The notes beneath the pieces are model-generated. The model searched no databases. It was not told the DNA's origin and worked only from the letters and a program-made list of their open reading frames with translations. A stretch of 64,000 bases of DNA, from positions 1 through 64,000 of the forward strand of contig JADFAE010000026.1 in NCBI GenBank assembly GCA_015665415.1, written 5' to 3'. The DNA comes from Roseobacter sp. (lineage in GTDB: Bacteria > Pseudomonadota > Alphaproteobacteria > Rhodobacterales > Rhodobacteraceae). The position numbers were made by a program, and so were the translations under genes. Shown here one piece after another: positions 26,806 through 35,680 of the stretch; the stretch's first letter is position 1; the number at the start of each line of letters is the position of its first letter.

Positions 26806-27582
26806 ATGACCACTCTCCCCTCAGCCACTGAAAAGAAGCTTGGCCTGGTGATCGATCTGGACACCTGCGTCGGTTGCCACGCCTGCGTGATTTCCTGCAA
26901 AGGCTGGAACACCGAAAACTATGGCGCTCCGCTGTCTGATCAAGACGCCTATGGCGCGGATCCCTCCGGCACCTTTCTTAATCGCGTCCACAGTTTCGAG
27001 GTACAGCCGCCCGAGGGCCACGCTCAGCTGGTGCATTTCCCGAAATCCTGCCTGCATTGCGAAGATGCCCCCTGCGTCACGGTCTGTCCCACCGGTGCCA
27101 GCTACAAACGCGTCGAGGACGGTATCGTTCTGGTCAACGAAGACAATTGCATCGGCTGCGGTCTCTGCGCCTGGTCCTGCCCCTATGGCGCGCGCGAGTT
27201 GGACCTGGCCGAAGGGGTGATGAAGAAATGCACCCTCTGCGTGGACCGCATCTACAACGAAAACCTGCCAGAGGTGGACCGGGTGCCCTCCTGCGTGCGC
27301 ACATGCCCTGCCGGGGCCCGTCACTTTGGCGATCTCGGCGATCCTGACAGCGATGTCTCCAAGCTGGTCGCAGAACGCGAAGGCATGGATTTGATGCCTG
27401 AGATGGGCACCAAGCCGGTGAACAAATATCTGCCGCCCCGTCCCAAGGACCAGATCGAAGACCAAATCGACATTCTGGCACCGCTGCTGGCCCCGGTCAC
27501 CGAAGGTCCCGGCGGCTTTATGGGCTGGCTCGACAAGGCGCTCGACAAACTCCCGGGTCAATCTTCAGGAGGGACTGCCTGA
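26806..27582 (+). CDS. soeB: Sulfite dehydrogenase iron-sulfur subunit SoeB
   Basis: This 258-residue electron-transfer subunit has four cysteine clusters for four [4Fe-4S] centres: CVGCHACVISCK (around residue 20), CLHCEDAPCVTVCP (around 80), CIGCGLCAWSCP (around 115), and CTLC with a later CVRTCP (around 140-165). It links SoeA with the quinone-reducing membrane subunit. The start follows the methyltransferase stop by 3 bases, and its stop overlaps soeC (ATGA). The length agrees with DmsB/PsrB/SoeB proteins. Confidence 0.92.
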   Translation: MTTLPSATEKKLGLVIDLDTCVGCHACVISCKGWNTENYGAPLSDQDAYGADPSGTFLNRVHSFEVQPPEGHAQLVHFPKSCLHCEDAPCVTVCPTGASYKRVEDGIVLVNEDNCIGCGLCAWSCPYGARELDLAEGVMKKCTLCVDRIYNENLPEVDRVPSCVRTCPAGARHFGDLGDPDSDVSKLVAEREGMDLMPEMGTKPVNKYLPPRPKDQIEDQIDILAPLLAPVTEGPGGFMGWLDKALDKLPGQSSGGTA

Positions 27583-28469
27583 TGCACCCCGCACCCTCTG
27601 TCATTGTTTTCACAACGCTCTCCGGTCTTGGCTTTGGTCTTTTGGCCTATCTTGGCCTGGGTTATCCGCCCGTGACCGGCTGGGTGGCCTTTGTCTTTTA
27701 CCTCATCGGCTTTGGCCTGGCCGTGGGCGGCCTGCTGGCCTCGACCTTTCACCTTGGCCGCCCTGAACGCGCCTGGCGGGCGCTTACACAGTGGAAAACC
27801 AGCTGGCTCAGCCGCGAAGGGCTTTGCGCCGTCGCCGCGCTTCTAGTCATGGGGCTCTATGCCATTGGCGCCATCTTTCTGGACCAGCACTGGACCCTGC
27901 TGGGGCTATTGGGGGCGGTGCTCAGCATCGCCACGGTTTTCACCACCTCGATGATCTATACCCAGCTCAAGACCATTCCGCGCTGGAACATGCCGCTGAC
28001 CCCGGTGCTGTTTCTCAGCTTCTCGCTGGCGGGCGGCGCGCTGCTGGCTGGACAGGAACGCCTTGCCCCCTGGCTGTTGCTGGTGGCAGGGGCAGTACAA
28101 CTGGCCTATTGGGCCAAGGGCGATCAGGCCTTTGCCAGTTCCGGCACCAGCATGGCCACGGCCACTGGCCTAGGAGACCGTGGTGCGGTGCGCGCTTTTG
28201 AGCCACCGCACACAGGCAGCAACTACCTGTTGCGGGAATTCGTGCATGTGGTGGGCCGCAAACATGCCCTGAAGCTGCGTGTCTTTGCCTTTGGCCTTGG
28301 CTTTGTGCTGCCAGTGCTGTGCCTCTGGCTGCCAACCGAGTCGAGCCTTGCCAAGCACCTGATGGCCGCCGTCGCGGTCTTGGCGCATCTGGCCGGCGTT
28401 GTGGTGTCACGCTGGCTGTTCTTTGCCCAGGCTGAACATGTGGTCGGCCTCTATTACGGCAAACGCTGA
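27582..28469 (+). CDS. soeC: Sulfite dehydrogenase membrane anchor SoeC
   Basis: This 295-residue DmsC-type membrane protein has about eight hydrophobic helices, for example VIVFTTLSGLGFGLLAYLGLG at the N-terminus and LMAAVAVLAHLAGVVVSRWLFFAQAEHVVGLYYG at the end. It anchors the cytoplasmic SoeAB at the inner face of the membrane and passes electrons to the quinone pool. Conserved family features are STFHLGRPERAWRAL, WLSREGL and LRE(F)VHVVGRKHA. It is the last gene of the sulfite operon and is followed 27 bases later by a strong terminator. Confidence 0.92.
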   Translation: MHPAPSVIVFTTLSGLGFGLLAYLGLGYPPVTGWVAFVFYLIGFGLAVGGLLASTFHLGRPERAWRALTQWKTSWLSREGLCAVAALLVMGLYAIGAIFLDQHWTLLGLLGAVLSIATVFTTSMIYTQLKTIPRWNMPLTPVLFLSFSLAGGALLAGQERLAPWLLLVAGAVQLAYWAKGDQAFASSGTSMATATGLGDRGAVRAFEPPHTGSNYLLREFVHVVGRKHALKLRVFAFGLGFVLPVLCLWLPTESSLAKHLMAAVAVLAHLAGVVVSRWLFFAQAEHVVGLYYGKR

Positions 28470-28495
28470 CCAGGCCAACGCGCGATCAAACACAA

Positions 28496-28523
28496 GGGCA
28501 TCCCGATGGGGTGCCCTTTTTTT
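28496..28523 (+). terminator. Rho-independent terminator after soeC
   Basis: Stem GGGCATCCC / GGGGTGCCC (one G-T pair), loop gat, followed by a run of seven T. It closes the taurine/sulfite transcription unit. Confidence 0.9.
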
Positions 28524-28532
28524 CTGCTGTGA

Positions 28533-28559
28533 TGTCACAGACAGCGGGGCTGTCTCGTC
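28533..28559 (+). promoter_or_regulatory. ECF41-type promoter
   Basis: TGTCACA (28533-28539), a 16-base spacer, and CGTC (28556-28559) fit the -35/-10 pattern reported for ECF41 sigma factors. It lies 33 bases before the start of the gene partnered with the ECF41 sigma factor just downstream, which supports autoregulation of the pair. Confidence 0.8.
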
Positions 28560-28591
28560 CTGTTTACATGTCACCAAAACAGGAGAAGACA

Positions 28592-29053
28592 ATGACGGCC
28601 CGTATCGACCATTTTTCTGCCGCCCCGGATCTGATGAAAGCCATGCTTGCCATGGAAGAGACCGTTGCCAACAGCGGGCTGGAGCACAGCCTGATCGAGT
28701 TGGTGAAGCTGCGGGCCTCACAGATCAATCACTGCGCCTTTTGCATCCACATGCACAGCCATGACGCCCGCAAAAACGGTGAAAGCGACACCCGCATGCA
28801 GCTGCTCCATGCCTGGCGCGAGTCATCGCTGTTCACCTCCCGTGAATGCGCCGCTCTGGCCTGGACGGAATGCCTGACCGAAGTGGCCACCATGGGCGCG
28901 CCCGACGACACCTATCAGGCCCTGGCCGCGCATTTTGACAGTCGCGAACAGGTGGCGCTGTCGCTGTTGATCACCACCATCAATGCCTGGAACCGGCTTG
29001 CCATCGGGTTTGCAGTGCCACATCCTGAAACCCAGGAGGCCAATGCCGCGTGA
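28592..29053 (+). CDS. Carboxymuconolactone decarboxylase-family (AhpD-like) protein
   Basis: This 153-residue protein has the AhpD/CMD fold motif LIELVKLRASQINHCAFCIHMHSHDAR, with the CxxC and the downstream His as redox or catalytic residues. Such proteins act as hydroperoxidases or as yet unassigned redox enzymes. The ATG at 28592 has AGGAG upstream. It overlaps the following sigma factor gene by 4 bases and has the ECF41-type promoter in front. This is the typical ECF41 gene pair, in which the CMD-type protein is the target gene. Confidence 0.9.
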   Translation: MTARIDHFSAAPDLMKAMLAMEETVANSGLEHSLIELVKLRASQINHCAFCIHMHSHDARKNGESDTRMQLLHAWRESSLFTSRECAALAWTECLTEVATMGAPDDTYQALAAHFDSREQVALSLLITTINAWNRLAIGFAVPHPETQEANAA

Positions 29054-29937
29054 CAGCCCGGACACAAAATCAGGAAATCGAGAGTTTCCTACATCTGCGG
29101 CCGCGTTTGTTTGCGGCCGCCTATCGCATGCTGGGCAGTGTCAGTGATGCCGAGGATATTCTACAGGAAGCCTTTTTGCGCTGGCAGGGGGTCGACCAGG
29201 CCCAGGTGCGGGACGCCACCGGCTATCTGATACGTGTGACCACCCGGCTGTGTTTGGACCAGCTGAAATCCGCACGGGCGCGCCGGGAGACCTACCCTGG
29301 TGAATGGTTGCCTGAGCCGATTTTGACCGAAGACCCCGCCGAGCTGCTGGATCATGACGTGACCGTTGCCCTGCTTTTGGCGCTGGAGCGGCTCTCCCCG
29401 CTGGAGCGCGCAGCCTTTCTGCTGCATGATATCTTTGACGGTGCCTATGACGACATTGCGCAGGCCCTGGAGCGCAGCCCGGCGGCCTGTCGCCAGCTGG
29501 CCACGCGTGCCCGGCGCAAGCTGCGCCAGGATCCGCCAAAGACACCGGAAAAGACGGAACAGGGGATGGCGCTGGCCGAGGCCTTTTTCCGCGCCTCCAA
29601 AACCGGAGATACTGAGGCCCTGACGCGCATGCTGTCGCAGGATGTCCAGCTGATTTCAGATGGCGGCGGCAAGGCCATAGCGGCGCTCAACCCGATCTAT
29701 GGATTGGATCGGGTGCTGCGCCTGTTGGAGGGGATCGCGCGTAAAAACGGCCGAAAAATCCCATCTGACTGGCGTCTGTGTCAGTTGAACGGGATGCCTG
29801 CCATCTTGAACCGGGATGCAGAGGATGTGCTGGAAACGGCAGCCATTGAAATTCGACAGGGACGGATTGCGCGGATTTATGTCACCCGCAACCCCGACAA
29901 GACCGCGCATCTGAGTGACGCGCTGGCAACACAGTGA
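29050..29937 (+). CDS. ECF41-group RNA polymerase sigma factor
   Basis: This 295-residue sigma factor starts at GTG 29050. Region 2 (LFAAAYRMLGSVSDAEDILQEAFLRWQG) and region 4 (LSPLERAAFLLHDIFDGAYDDIAQALERSPAACRQLATRARRKL) are clear. A C-terminal extension of about 110 residues (SnoaL-like) contains LISDGGGKAIAALNPIYG. The DGGGK motif marks ECF41 proteins and modulates activity; these have no separate anti-sigma factor, so the extension regulates it. The partner gene and the promoter just upstream agree. The inducing signal is unknown. Confidence 0.93.
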   Translation: MTARTQNQEIESFLHLRPRLFAAAYRMLGSVSDAEDILQEAFLRWQGVDQAQVRDATGYLIRVTTRLCLDQLKSARARRETYPGEWLPEPILTEDPAELLDHDVTVALLLALERLSPLERAAFLLHDIFDGAYDDIAQALERSPAACRQLATRARRKLRQDPPKTPEKTEQGMALAEAFFRASKTGDTEALTRMLSQDVQLISDGGGKAIAALNPIYGLDRVLRLLEGIARKNGRKIPSDWRLCQLNGMPAILNRDAEDVLETAAIEIRQGRIARIYVTRNPDKTAHLSDALATQ

Positions 29938-30010
29938 GGGGCCAGCCCCTCTGCGCGCGATGCGCGCATTCACCCCGGGATATTTATAGCCAAATGAAAC
30001 TGGAAAAGAC

Positions 30011-30038
30011 AAAGGCCCTGCGATGATGCAGGGCCTTT
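30011..30038. terminator. Bidirectional terminator
   Basis: A perfect 11-bp stem AAAGGCCCTGC / GCAGGGCCTTT with loop gatgat lies between the convergent sigma factor gene and dapA. The A and T tracts are part of the stem, so it can act in both directions. Confidence 0.85.
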
Positions 30039-30063
30039 GCAGAAAGGATTGGGAGGGGGCCGG

Positions 30064-30936
30064 TTACAGCAGGCCCGCATAATCCATGGCAGCGTCGATG
30101 GCCGCCTTGGTGCTGTCCTCGAGACCAGTCAGGGGGGTGCGCACTTCTTCGCTGCACAGGCCCAGCTTGGAGAGGCCATATTTGGCACCGACAAGGCCTG
30201 GTTCGATAAAGATTGCCTCGTGCAGGGGCATCAGCTTGTCCTGATACGCCAGCGCCTTTGCATAATCGCCTGCCAGGGTCGCGGCCTGGAATTCGGCACA
30301 GAGGCGCGGGGCCACATTGGCGGTGACCGAGATGCAGCCGATGCCGCCATGGGCGTTAAAGCCAAGTGCGGTGGCATCTTCGCCTGAGAGCTGTACAAAA
30401 TCAGCCCCGCAAGCTGCTCGCTGCTGGCTGACCCGGGCGATATCGCCGGTGGCATCCTTGACCCCGATGATACGGGGCAACTTGGCCAGCTCTCCCATGG
30501 TGGCAGGGGTCATGTCGACAATCGAGCGACCGGGAATGTTATAGATGATGATTGGCACATCGGCACAATCATGGGCCGCCTGAAAATGCGCCAGAAGGCC
30601 ACGTTGGGTTGGCTTGTTATAATAGGGCGTCACCACCAGAGCGGCATCGGCACCGACCTTCTGGGCGAATTCGACAAAGCGAATCGTCTCAACCGTGTTG
30701 TTGGAGCCCGCGCCCGCAATCACCGGCACCCGACCTGCGGCGGCCTTGACCACCTCGGCAATCACCGCTTCGTGTTCATCATGGGTCAGGGTGGGGCTTT
30801 CACCGGTGGTGCCGACAGGCACAAGGGCGCTGGAGCCTTCGGCAATATGCCATTCCACCAAGCGTTTAAGTGCGTCCAGATCCAACTCGCCGTTGTTGAA
30901 CGGGGTGACGAGGGCTGGCATAGAGCCTTTGAACAT
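30064..30936 (-). CDS. dapA: 4-hydroxy-tetrahydrodipicolinate synthase
   Basis: This 290-residue protein condenses pyruvate with aspartate semialdehyde in lysine and diaminopimelate synthesis. The family motifs are complete: [56 protein letters not shown] with the catalytic Tyr, [14 protein letters not shown], and [10 protein letters not shown] with the Schiff-base Lys. I place the start at ATG 30936, where GGAG is 7 bases away; the GTG 6 bases earlier sits too close. Divergent from the lytic transglycosylase gene. Confidence 0.95.
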   Translation of the reverse strand: MFKGSMPALVTPFNNGELDLDALKRLVEWHIAEGSSALVPVGTTGESPTLTHDEHEAVIAEVVKAAAGRVPVIAGAGSNNTVETIRFVEFAQKVGADAALVVTPYYNKPTQRGLLAHFQAAHDCADVPIIIYNIPGRSIVDMTPATMGELAKLPRIIGVKDATGDIARVSQQRAACGADFVQLSGEDATALGFNAHGGIGCISVTANVAPRLCAEFQAATLAGDYAKALAYQDKLMPLHEAIFIEPGLVGAKYGLSKLGLCSEEVRTPLTGLEDSTKAAIDAAMDYAGLL

Positions 30937-31075
30937 GGGCACGCTCCTTTAGCAGTGGTCTTTGGCAGGCGAAGGCCCGCCGTCTTGGTGGACATGACTG
31001 GAATTTGTGTTGATACCAGCCCTTCACGGATTATCGTCAATGCCTCTATCCCCGGTTCCACCATAAAAGCAAGCC

Positions 31076-33034
31076 ATGACACGAATTCTGCTCCTCTTCT
31101 CGCTGATCTTTACGCTTGGCTGTGCCGCAAATGTACAGGCGCGTTCTTTGGAACGGGCGCTGGAACTGATGCGCGCCGAAAAATGGCCCGAGGCCCTGAC
31201 GGAGGCCGGAGCCGTAGGATCAGTGGCGCGCGACATCATCGAATGGCATCGGTTGCGCGCCAAGGAAGGAAGCGCCTTTGAGGTCGAAGCCTTTCTGGCG
31301 CGACGTCCCGATTGGCCGGGATTGCCCTATCTGCGCCGCCGCAACGAAGAGATCATTGTAGAGAAGTCCCACAAGCGGGTGCTGATGTTTTTTGCCAATG
31401 AGCCGCCGCAAACACCCGAAGGGGCTGCAAGTCTGGCGCGGGCCTATTTCAACACAGGGGACCGCGCCGCAGGCGAGGCCGAGCTGATACGGGCCTGGAC
31501 CCTCATGCCGATGAGCGCAGAGACCCAAGCGGCCTATCTTGCCGACCATGCCGAGGTGCTGAAGCCGCATCACGGGGCACGGCTTGATCAGTTGCTCTGG
31601 GCCGGGCACGACGTCAGTGCCACCCGCATGTTGCCCTTGGTGGCGGAGGGCCCCCGTGCCCTGGCAGAGGCGCGCATCGCCCTGCAAAAACAGTCCAAAG
31701 GCGTGGATGCCAAGATCGAAGCCATTCCCGCCACGCTGGCGAGTGATGCAGGCCTGGCCTATGACCGCTTTGCCTGGCGCGATCAAAAGCGGCGGCAGGA
31801 TGCGGCTGTGGCGCTGATGATGGACCGCAGCACCAGTGCCGCCGCGTTGGGACAGCCGGAAAAATGGCTGCGCCGTCGTCGTGATCTGGCGCGTCAGTTG
31901 ATGCGTGACGGCAAGCATGAGCAAGCCTATCAACTGGCCGCACATCATTTTGCCAGCCCCGAAGCGGGCTATGGCTATTCCGATTGCGAATGGCTGGCAG
32001 GCTATATCGCCCTGCGCAAGCTCAATGATCCGGAACTGGCCGTGCATCATTTTGAGCGCTTCCTGGCCTCGGTTGAAACCCCGATTTCGGTTGGTCGCGG
32101 CGGCTATTGGCTGGGCCGTGCCCATGCCGCCCTCGGGCAAGTCGACGAGGCGCATCAGGCCTATGCCCGTGGCGCCGAATTCCAGAGCTCCTTTTATGGC
32201 TTGCTGGCAGCTGAAACCCTGGGGCGCGGCTTTGATCCTGCGCTGGCCGCACCACCACAACTGCCGCCCTGGCGTCAGGCTGCTTTTCTCGACTCCTCCG
32301 TTGTGGAGGCTGGATTGCTTTTGCTGCAAGCCGGCGATCTCAGCCTGGCGGAACGCTTTTTCACCCATCAGGTCGAAAGCCTGTCGCAGGTTCAGGCCCA
32401 GCAATTGGGCCAGATGGCGGTGGAGCTGAAAGAGCCGCATCTGGCGGTGATGATCGCCAAACGGGCCGCACGGGCGGGCCTTGAGCTGCATGGTGCCTAT
32501 TACCCCCTGCATCCGGTCGCCCAGCAAGATCTGCCCATGGCCCCTGAGATGACCCTGGCGATTGCGCGCCGCGAAAGCGAATTCGACCCGGTGGTGGTCA
32601 GCCATGCTGGCGCACGCGGGCTGATGCAGCTGATGCCGGCCACGGCAAAACTGGTAGCCGGACAGTTGGACATTTTGGCCAAGCACGAGACCGCTCGCCT
32701 GACTGCAGAATGGGACTACAATGCCAAGCTGGGCAGCCAGTATCTAGCCGCTCTGGCCGAGACATTTGACGGAAATGTGGTGCTGATGGCCGCAGGCTAC
32801 AACGCCGGGCCACATCGCCCGCTAGCCTGGATGGAACGCTATGGTGACCCCCGCGATGGCACTCCGGACATCATCGACTGGATCGAACATATCCCCTTTA
32901 ACGAGACCCGCAATTACGTGATGCGGGTCACCGAAAGCCTGCCTGTCTATCGTGCACGATTGGGCAAGGCAGCGCTGCCGGTGCCCTTCTCAAAGGAACT
33001 GTCAGGCGCGAGCCTTGCGGCTTTCGCGCCATAG
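31076..33034 (+). CDS. Soluble lytic murein transglycosylase (Slt70-type)
   Basis: This 652-residue periplasmic enzyme has an N-terminal signal (ILLLFSLIFTLGCAANVQA). A long helical solenoid spans residues 30-470. The C-terminal lysozyme-like SLT domain shows ARRESEFDPVVVSHAGARGLMQLMPATAK with the catalytic Glu, followed by LGSQYLAAL, VLMAAGYNAGP and FNETRNYVMRV. It cleaves peptidoglycan glycan strands to 1,6-anhydro products. The Cys at about position 16 could be a lipidation site, but the box TLGC is poor. Its 3' end overlaps the convergent transporter gene by 33 bases. Confidence 0.93.
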   Translation: MTRILLLFSLIFTLGCAANVQARSLERALELMRAEKWPEALTEAGAVGSVARDIIEWHRLRAKEGSAFEVEAFLARRPDWPGLPYLRRRNEEIIVEKSHKRVLMFFANEPPQTPEGAASLARAYFNTGDRAAGEAELIRAWTLMPMSAETQAAYLADHAEVLKPHHGARLDQLLWAGHDVSATRMLPLVAEGPRALAEARIALQKQSKGVDAKIEAIPATLASDAGLAYDRFAWRDQKRRQDAAVALMMDRSTSAAALGQPEKWLRRRRDLARQLMRDGKHEQAYQLAAHHFASPEAGYGYSDCEWLAGYIALRKLNDPELAVHHFERFLASVETPISVGRGGYWLGRAHAALGQVDEAHQAYARGAEFQSSFYGLLAAETLGRGFDPALAAPPQLPPWRQAAFLDSSVVEAGLLLLQAGDLSLAERFFTHQVESLSQVQAQQLGQMAVELKEPHLAVMIAKRAARAGLELHGAYYPLHPVAQQDLPMAPEMTLAIARRESEFDPVVVSHAGARGLMQLMPATAKLVAGQLDILAKHETARLTAEWDYNAKLGSQYLAALAETFDGNVVLMAAGYNAGPHRPLAWMERYGDPRDGTPDIIDWIEHIPFNETRNYVMRVTESLPVYRARLGKAALPVPFSKELSGASLAAFAP

Positions 33035-33901
33035 GGTGAACAGGCCGGCCGCCATGATGATTGCAGCCCCCGTGGCCACGTTGATGCGGATCACCTCGCC
33101 AAAGATACTGACGCCGAGGATGGCCGCCCAGACCAGGTGGAAATAGGCAAAGGGCTGCACTGCACTGGCCTCCGCGACCTCATAGCATTTGATCAGCAGC
33201 CAATGCCCGGTGACGCCAGACACACAAAGCAGCGCCATCCAGAACCAATCGCCCTGGCTCATCGGCTCCCAGAACCAGATGCCAATCGAGGTCATAAAAA
33301 CCATGCCAGCGATACCGGTCCAGAAAAAGCTGGTGGCCGTGCTGTCCTTACGGGCTGCATACCGCGTGACAAGACCATAGACCGCAAACATCAGTGCCGA
33401 GGCAAAAGGGATCAAGGCTGCGGGATCAAACACACCTGCCCCGGGTTGCAGAATGACCAACACCCCGATGAGCCCGACGCCAATTGCCGCCCAGCGCCGC
33501 CAGCCGACACGCTCCCCCAACACCGGGCCACTGAGGGCCGCCACCAACAACGGATAGCAGATAAAGACGGCCTGGCTTTCGACCAGCCCCAACAGAGTAA
33601 AGCCATATACGGCCACGCAGATCTCGCCCACCAGCAGAATGCCGCGAAAGATCTGAAGCCCCAGTTGGCTGGTCTGCGCCACCGCCTTGATCCCGCCGGG
33701 TGCACGCATAGCCAGAAACACCACAAAGGCAGCAAAGAACCAATAGCGCACCATCACCACCATATAGGTGTTGTAGGTCCCCGCCAGATGGCGCGAGATC
33801 CCGTCCTGCAAGGCAAAAACAACCGTCGCCCCAATCATCAACAAAATGCCAAATGGGACATTGTTGCTTTGGGTCTCGCTGCCGGTTGCCACGTTGCTCA
33901 T
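33002..33901 (-). CDS. EamA/DMT-family transporter
   Basis: This 299-residue membrane protein has ten predicted helices in two EamA repeats, starting GILLMIGATVVFALQDGISRHL and ending LVWAAILGVSIFGEVIRINVATGAAIIMAAGLFTLWRE. DMT exporters move small metabolites or amino acids; the substrate is unknown. It begins inside an overlap of 4 bases with the mnmD gene stop, so the two genes form a leftward operon. It overlaps the slt gene by 33 bases at the 3' end. Confidence 0.88.
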   Translation of the reverse strand: MSNVATGSETQSNNVPFGILLMIGATVVFALQDGISRHLAGTYNTYMVVMVRYWFFAAFVVFLAMRAPGGIKAVAQTSQLGLQIFRGILLVGEICVAVYGFTLLGLVESQAVFICYPLLVAALSGPVLGERVGWRRWAAIGVGLIGVLVILQPGAGVFDPAALIPFASALMFAVYGLVTRYAARKDSTATSFFWTGIAGMVFMTSIGIWFWEPMSQGDWFWMALLCVSGVTGHWLLIKCYEVAEASAVQPFAYFHLVWAAILGVSIFGEVIRINVATGAAIIMAAGLFTLWRESRKARA

Positions 33902-34581
33902 TCAGGTCTCGCCTCTGTTTTAATCGCCTGGGTCATATGACGTTTGCGCCCAAACCCAGAGATACGGTCCACGGTGAAACCCGCCGCCTCCAACCCTCGC
34001 CGCACAAACCCCGCCGCCGTATAGGTCGCTGCACTGCCTCCCGGCTTGGTGTGATCCGCCACCGCCTGCAACAAATCCTCCTGCCACAGTTCCGGGTTCT
34101 TCGCCGGCGAGAACCCGTCCAGAAACCAGGCATCGGCCTCACCTGTCCACTCCGGCAGCGACACACGGGCGTCGCCGGTGATCACCTCCAGCTGCAATGT
34201 GCCCAGATCGCAAGCGCCGCTGCCCTGCCAGCCATCCAGAAAACGCGCAGCCCAGGGGGCGACTTCCGGAAAGGCTGCCAGCGCTTTTGCCATATCGGCT
34301 GGTGCCATGGGGAAGGCCTCAAAACTGGTAAAGCGCAGCGCGCCTTGCTGGCCGCTCTGCTCCCAGGCCCGCCAGGCCGCCAGCATGTTCAAACCGGTGC
34401 CAAAGCCCAGCTCTGCGACCTGAAACCCGGGGGCAAACCGCGCAGGCAGATCATTGCCCGCCAGAAACACATGACAGGTTTCAGCCAGTCCGTCCTGGAT
34501 CGAGAAATAGGGATCGTCAAACTGCTCGGAAACCGGAATACGGTCTTCGCGCCAGCTGAGCCGCGCCTGCTGGTCTGCCAT
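33898..34581 (-). CDS. mnmD: tRNA (5-methylaminomethyl-2-thiouridine)-methyltransferase MnmD
   Basis: This 227-residue SAM enzyme has the MnmC(m)/MnmD (DUF752) sequence: FDDPYFSIQDGLAETCHVFLAGNDLP, VAELGFGTGLNMLAAW as motif I, FTSFEAFPM, and WFLDGFSPAKNPELW. It methylates nm5s2U34 in tRNA. It contains only the methyltransferase half of the bifunctional MnmC; the FAD half is coded by a divergent neighbour 58 bases away. ATG 34581 is used since the longer frame to 34818 adds an unconserved segment. It leads a two-gene operon with the DMT transporter. Confidence 0.92.
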   Translation of the reverse strand: MADQQARLSWREDRIPVSEQFDDPYFSIQDGLAETCHVFLAGNDLPARFAPGFQVAELGFGTGLNMLAAWRAWEQSGQQGALRFTSFEAFPMAPADMAKALAAFPEVAPWAARFLDGWQGSGACDLGTLQLEVITGDARVSLPEWTGEADAWFLDGFSPAKNPELWQEDLLQAVADHTKPGGSAATYTAAGFVRRGLEAAGFTVDRISGFGRKRHMTQAIKTEARPE

Positions 34582-34639
34582 GCTATTATCCCCTAAGTGA
34601 GCTTTGGAAGTGGCGCGACACTGGCGAAAGGGCTGGAAA

Positions 34640-35680
34640 ATGGCAATGGCAGATATCACCATCCGGGGCGCGGGTGCCTTTGGGCTTTCGATTGCCTGGG
34701 CCTGTGCCCGCAGGGGCGCCAGGGTGCAGGTCATCGACCCGCATGGGGCCGGTGCCGGTTCCAGCGGCGGGCTGGTGGGGGCCCTGGCCCCGCATGTGCC
34801 CGAAAACTGGAATGCCAAGAAACAGTTCCAGCTGGAAAGCCTGCTGATGGCCGAAGCCTTCTGGGCCGAAGTCGAGACAACCGGGGGCGTCTCGCCGGGC
34901 TATGGCCGCACCGGGCGGCTGCAACCGCTAAAGGATGCGCGCGCGGTTGCTCTGGCCCGGCAACGTGAAGGCACCGCCCGGACGTTATGGCAACACCATG
35001 CGCAGTGGCGGGTTTGCAAGACCAAAGACATCGGCCCCTGGTGCCCGCCCAGCGCCACCGGCTTGGTGGTTCACGACACCTTGAGCGGACGCATGCACCC
35101 ACGTCAGGCCTGCGCTGCCCTGGTTGCCGCCCTGGCGGTACGCGGCATCTCACTGGTGCCCGAGGCCCGCGACGCGGGTCAGGTGGTTCACGCCAAAGGC
35201 TATGCTGGATTGCTTGAGCTGAATCAAGCCTTTGCTCGCACTGTGGGCGGCGGTGTCAAAGGACAGGCCGCGTTGCTGCGCTTTGATGCTGGCGCTGTGC
35301 CACAGCTCTATGCAGATGGGCTGCACATCATTCCCCATGCCGATGGCACCCTGGCGATTGGCTCCACCAGCGAGCGGGAGTTTGACGACCCCAGCAGCAC
35401 CGATGCTCAGCTCGATGATGTGGTCAGACGCGCCCAGGAAGCCGTGCCAGTCCTGCACGGGGCCGAGGTGATCGAACGTTGGGCGGGGATCCGTCCACGT
35501 GCCAAAAGCCGCGCGCCAATGCTGGGGCCCTGGCCCGACCGCCCGGGTCATTACATCGCCAATGGCGGGTTCAAGATCGGCTTTGGCATGGCCCCCAAGG
35601 TGGCAGAGGTCCTGGCCGATCTGATCCTCGAGGGCATCGACCAGATCCCCCAAGGCTTCCGCGTGACCGACAATCTCTGA
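34640..35680 (+). CDS. FAD-dependent oxidoreductase, MnmC2/DAO-type
   Basis: This 346-residue protein binds FAD through ITIRGAGAFGLSIAWACARRGARVQVID. It has the D-amino-acid-oxidase fold seen in the FAD half of MnmC: a GLVGALAPHVPENWN segment, HADGTLAIGSTSERE, AGIRPRAKSRAPMLGP and GGFKIGFGMAPKVAE. In bifunctional MnmC this domain removes the carboxymethyl group of cmnm5s2U34. Divergent placement next to mnmD supports this role. The start may be ATG 34640 or 34646. Confidence 0.82.
   Translation: MAMADITIRGAGAFGLSIAWACARRGARVQVIDPHGAGAGSSGGLVGALAPHVPENWNAKKQFQLESLLMAEAFWAEVETTGGVSPGYGRTGRLQPLKDARAVALARQREGTARTLWQHHAQWRVCKTKDIGPWCPPSATGLVVHDTLSGRMHPRQACAALVAALAVRGISLVPEARDAGQVVHAKGYAGLLELNQAFARTVGGGVKGQAALLRFDAGAVPQLYADGLHIIPHADGTLAIGSTSEREFDDPSSTDAQLDDVVRRAQEAVPVLHGAEVIERWAGIRPRAKSRAPMLGPWPDRPGHYIANGGFKIGFGMAPKVAEVLADLILEGIDQIPQGFRVTDNL

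Noticed and set aside
23098-28469. Formate dehydrogenase or DMSO/polysulfide reductase operon
   Set aside because: The cytoplasmic catalytic subunit, DmsC-type anchor and position after xsc-tauE-pta fit SoeABC better; no twin-arginine signal, and no fdh accessory gene such as fdhD nearby.
31220-32686. Leftward 488-residue frame
   Set aside because: Antisense to the lytic transglycosylase; the forward frame has a signal peptide and SLT motifs.
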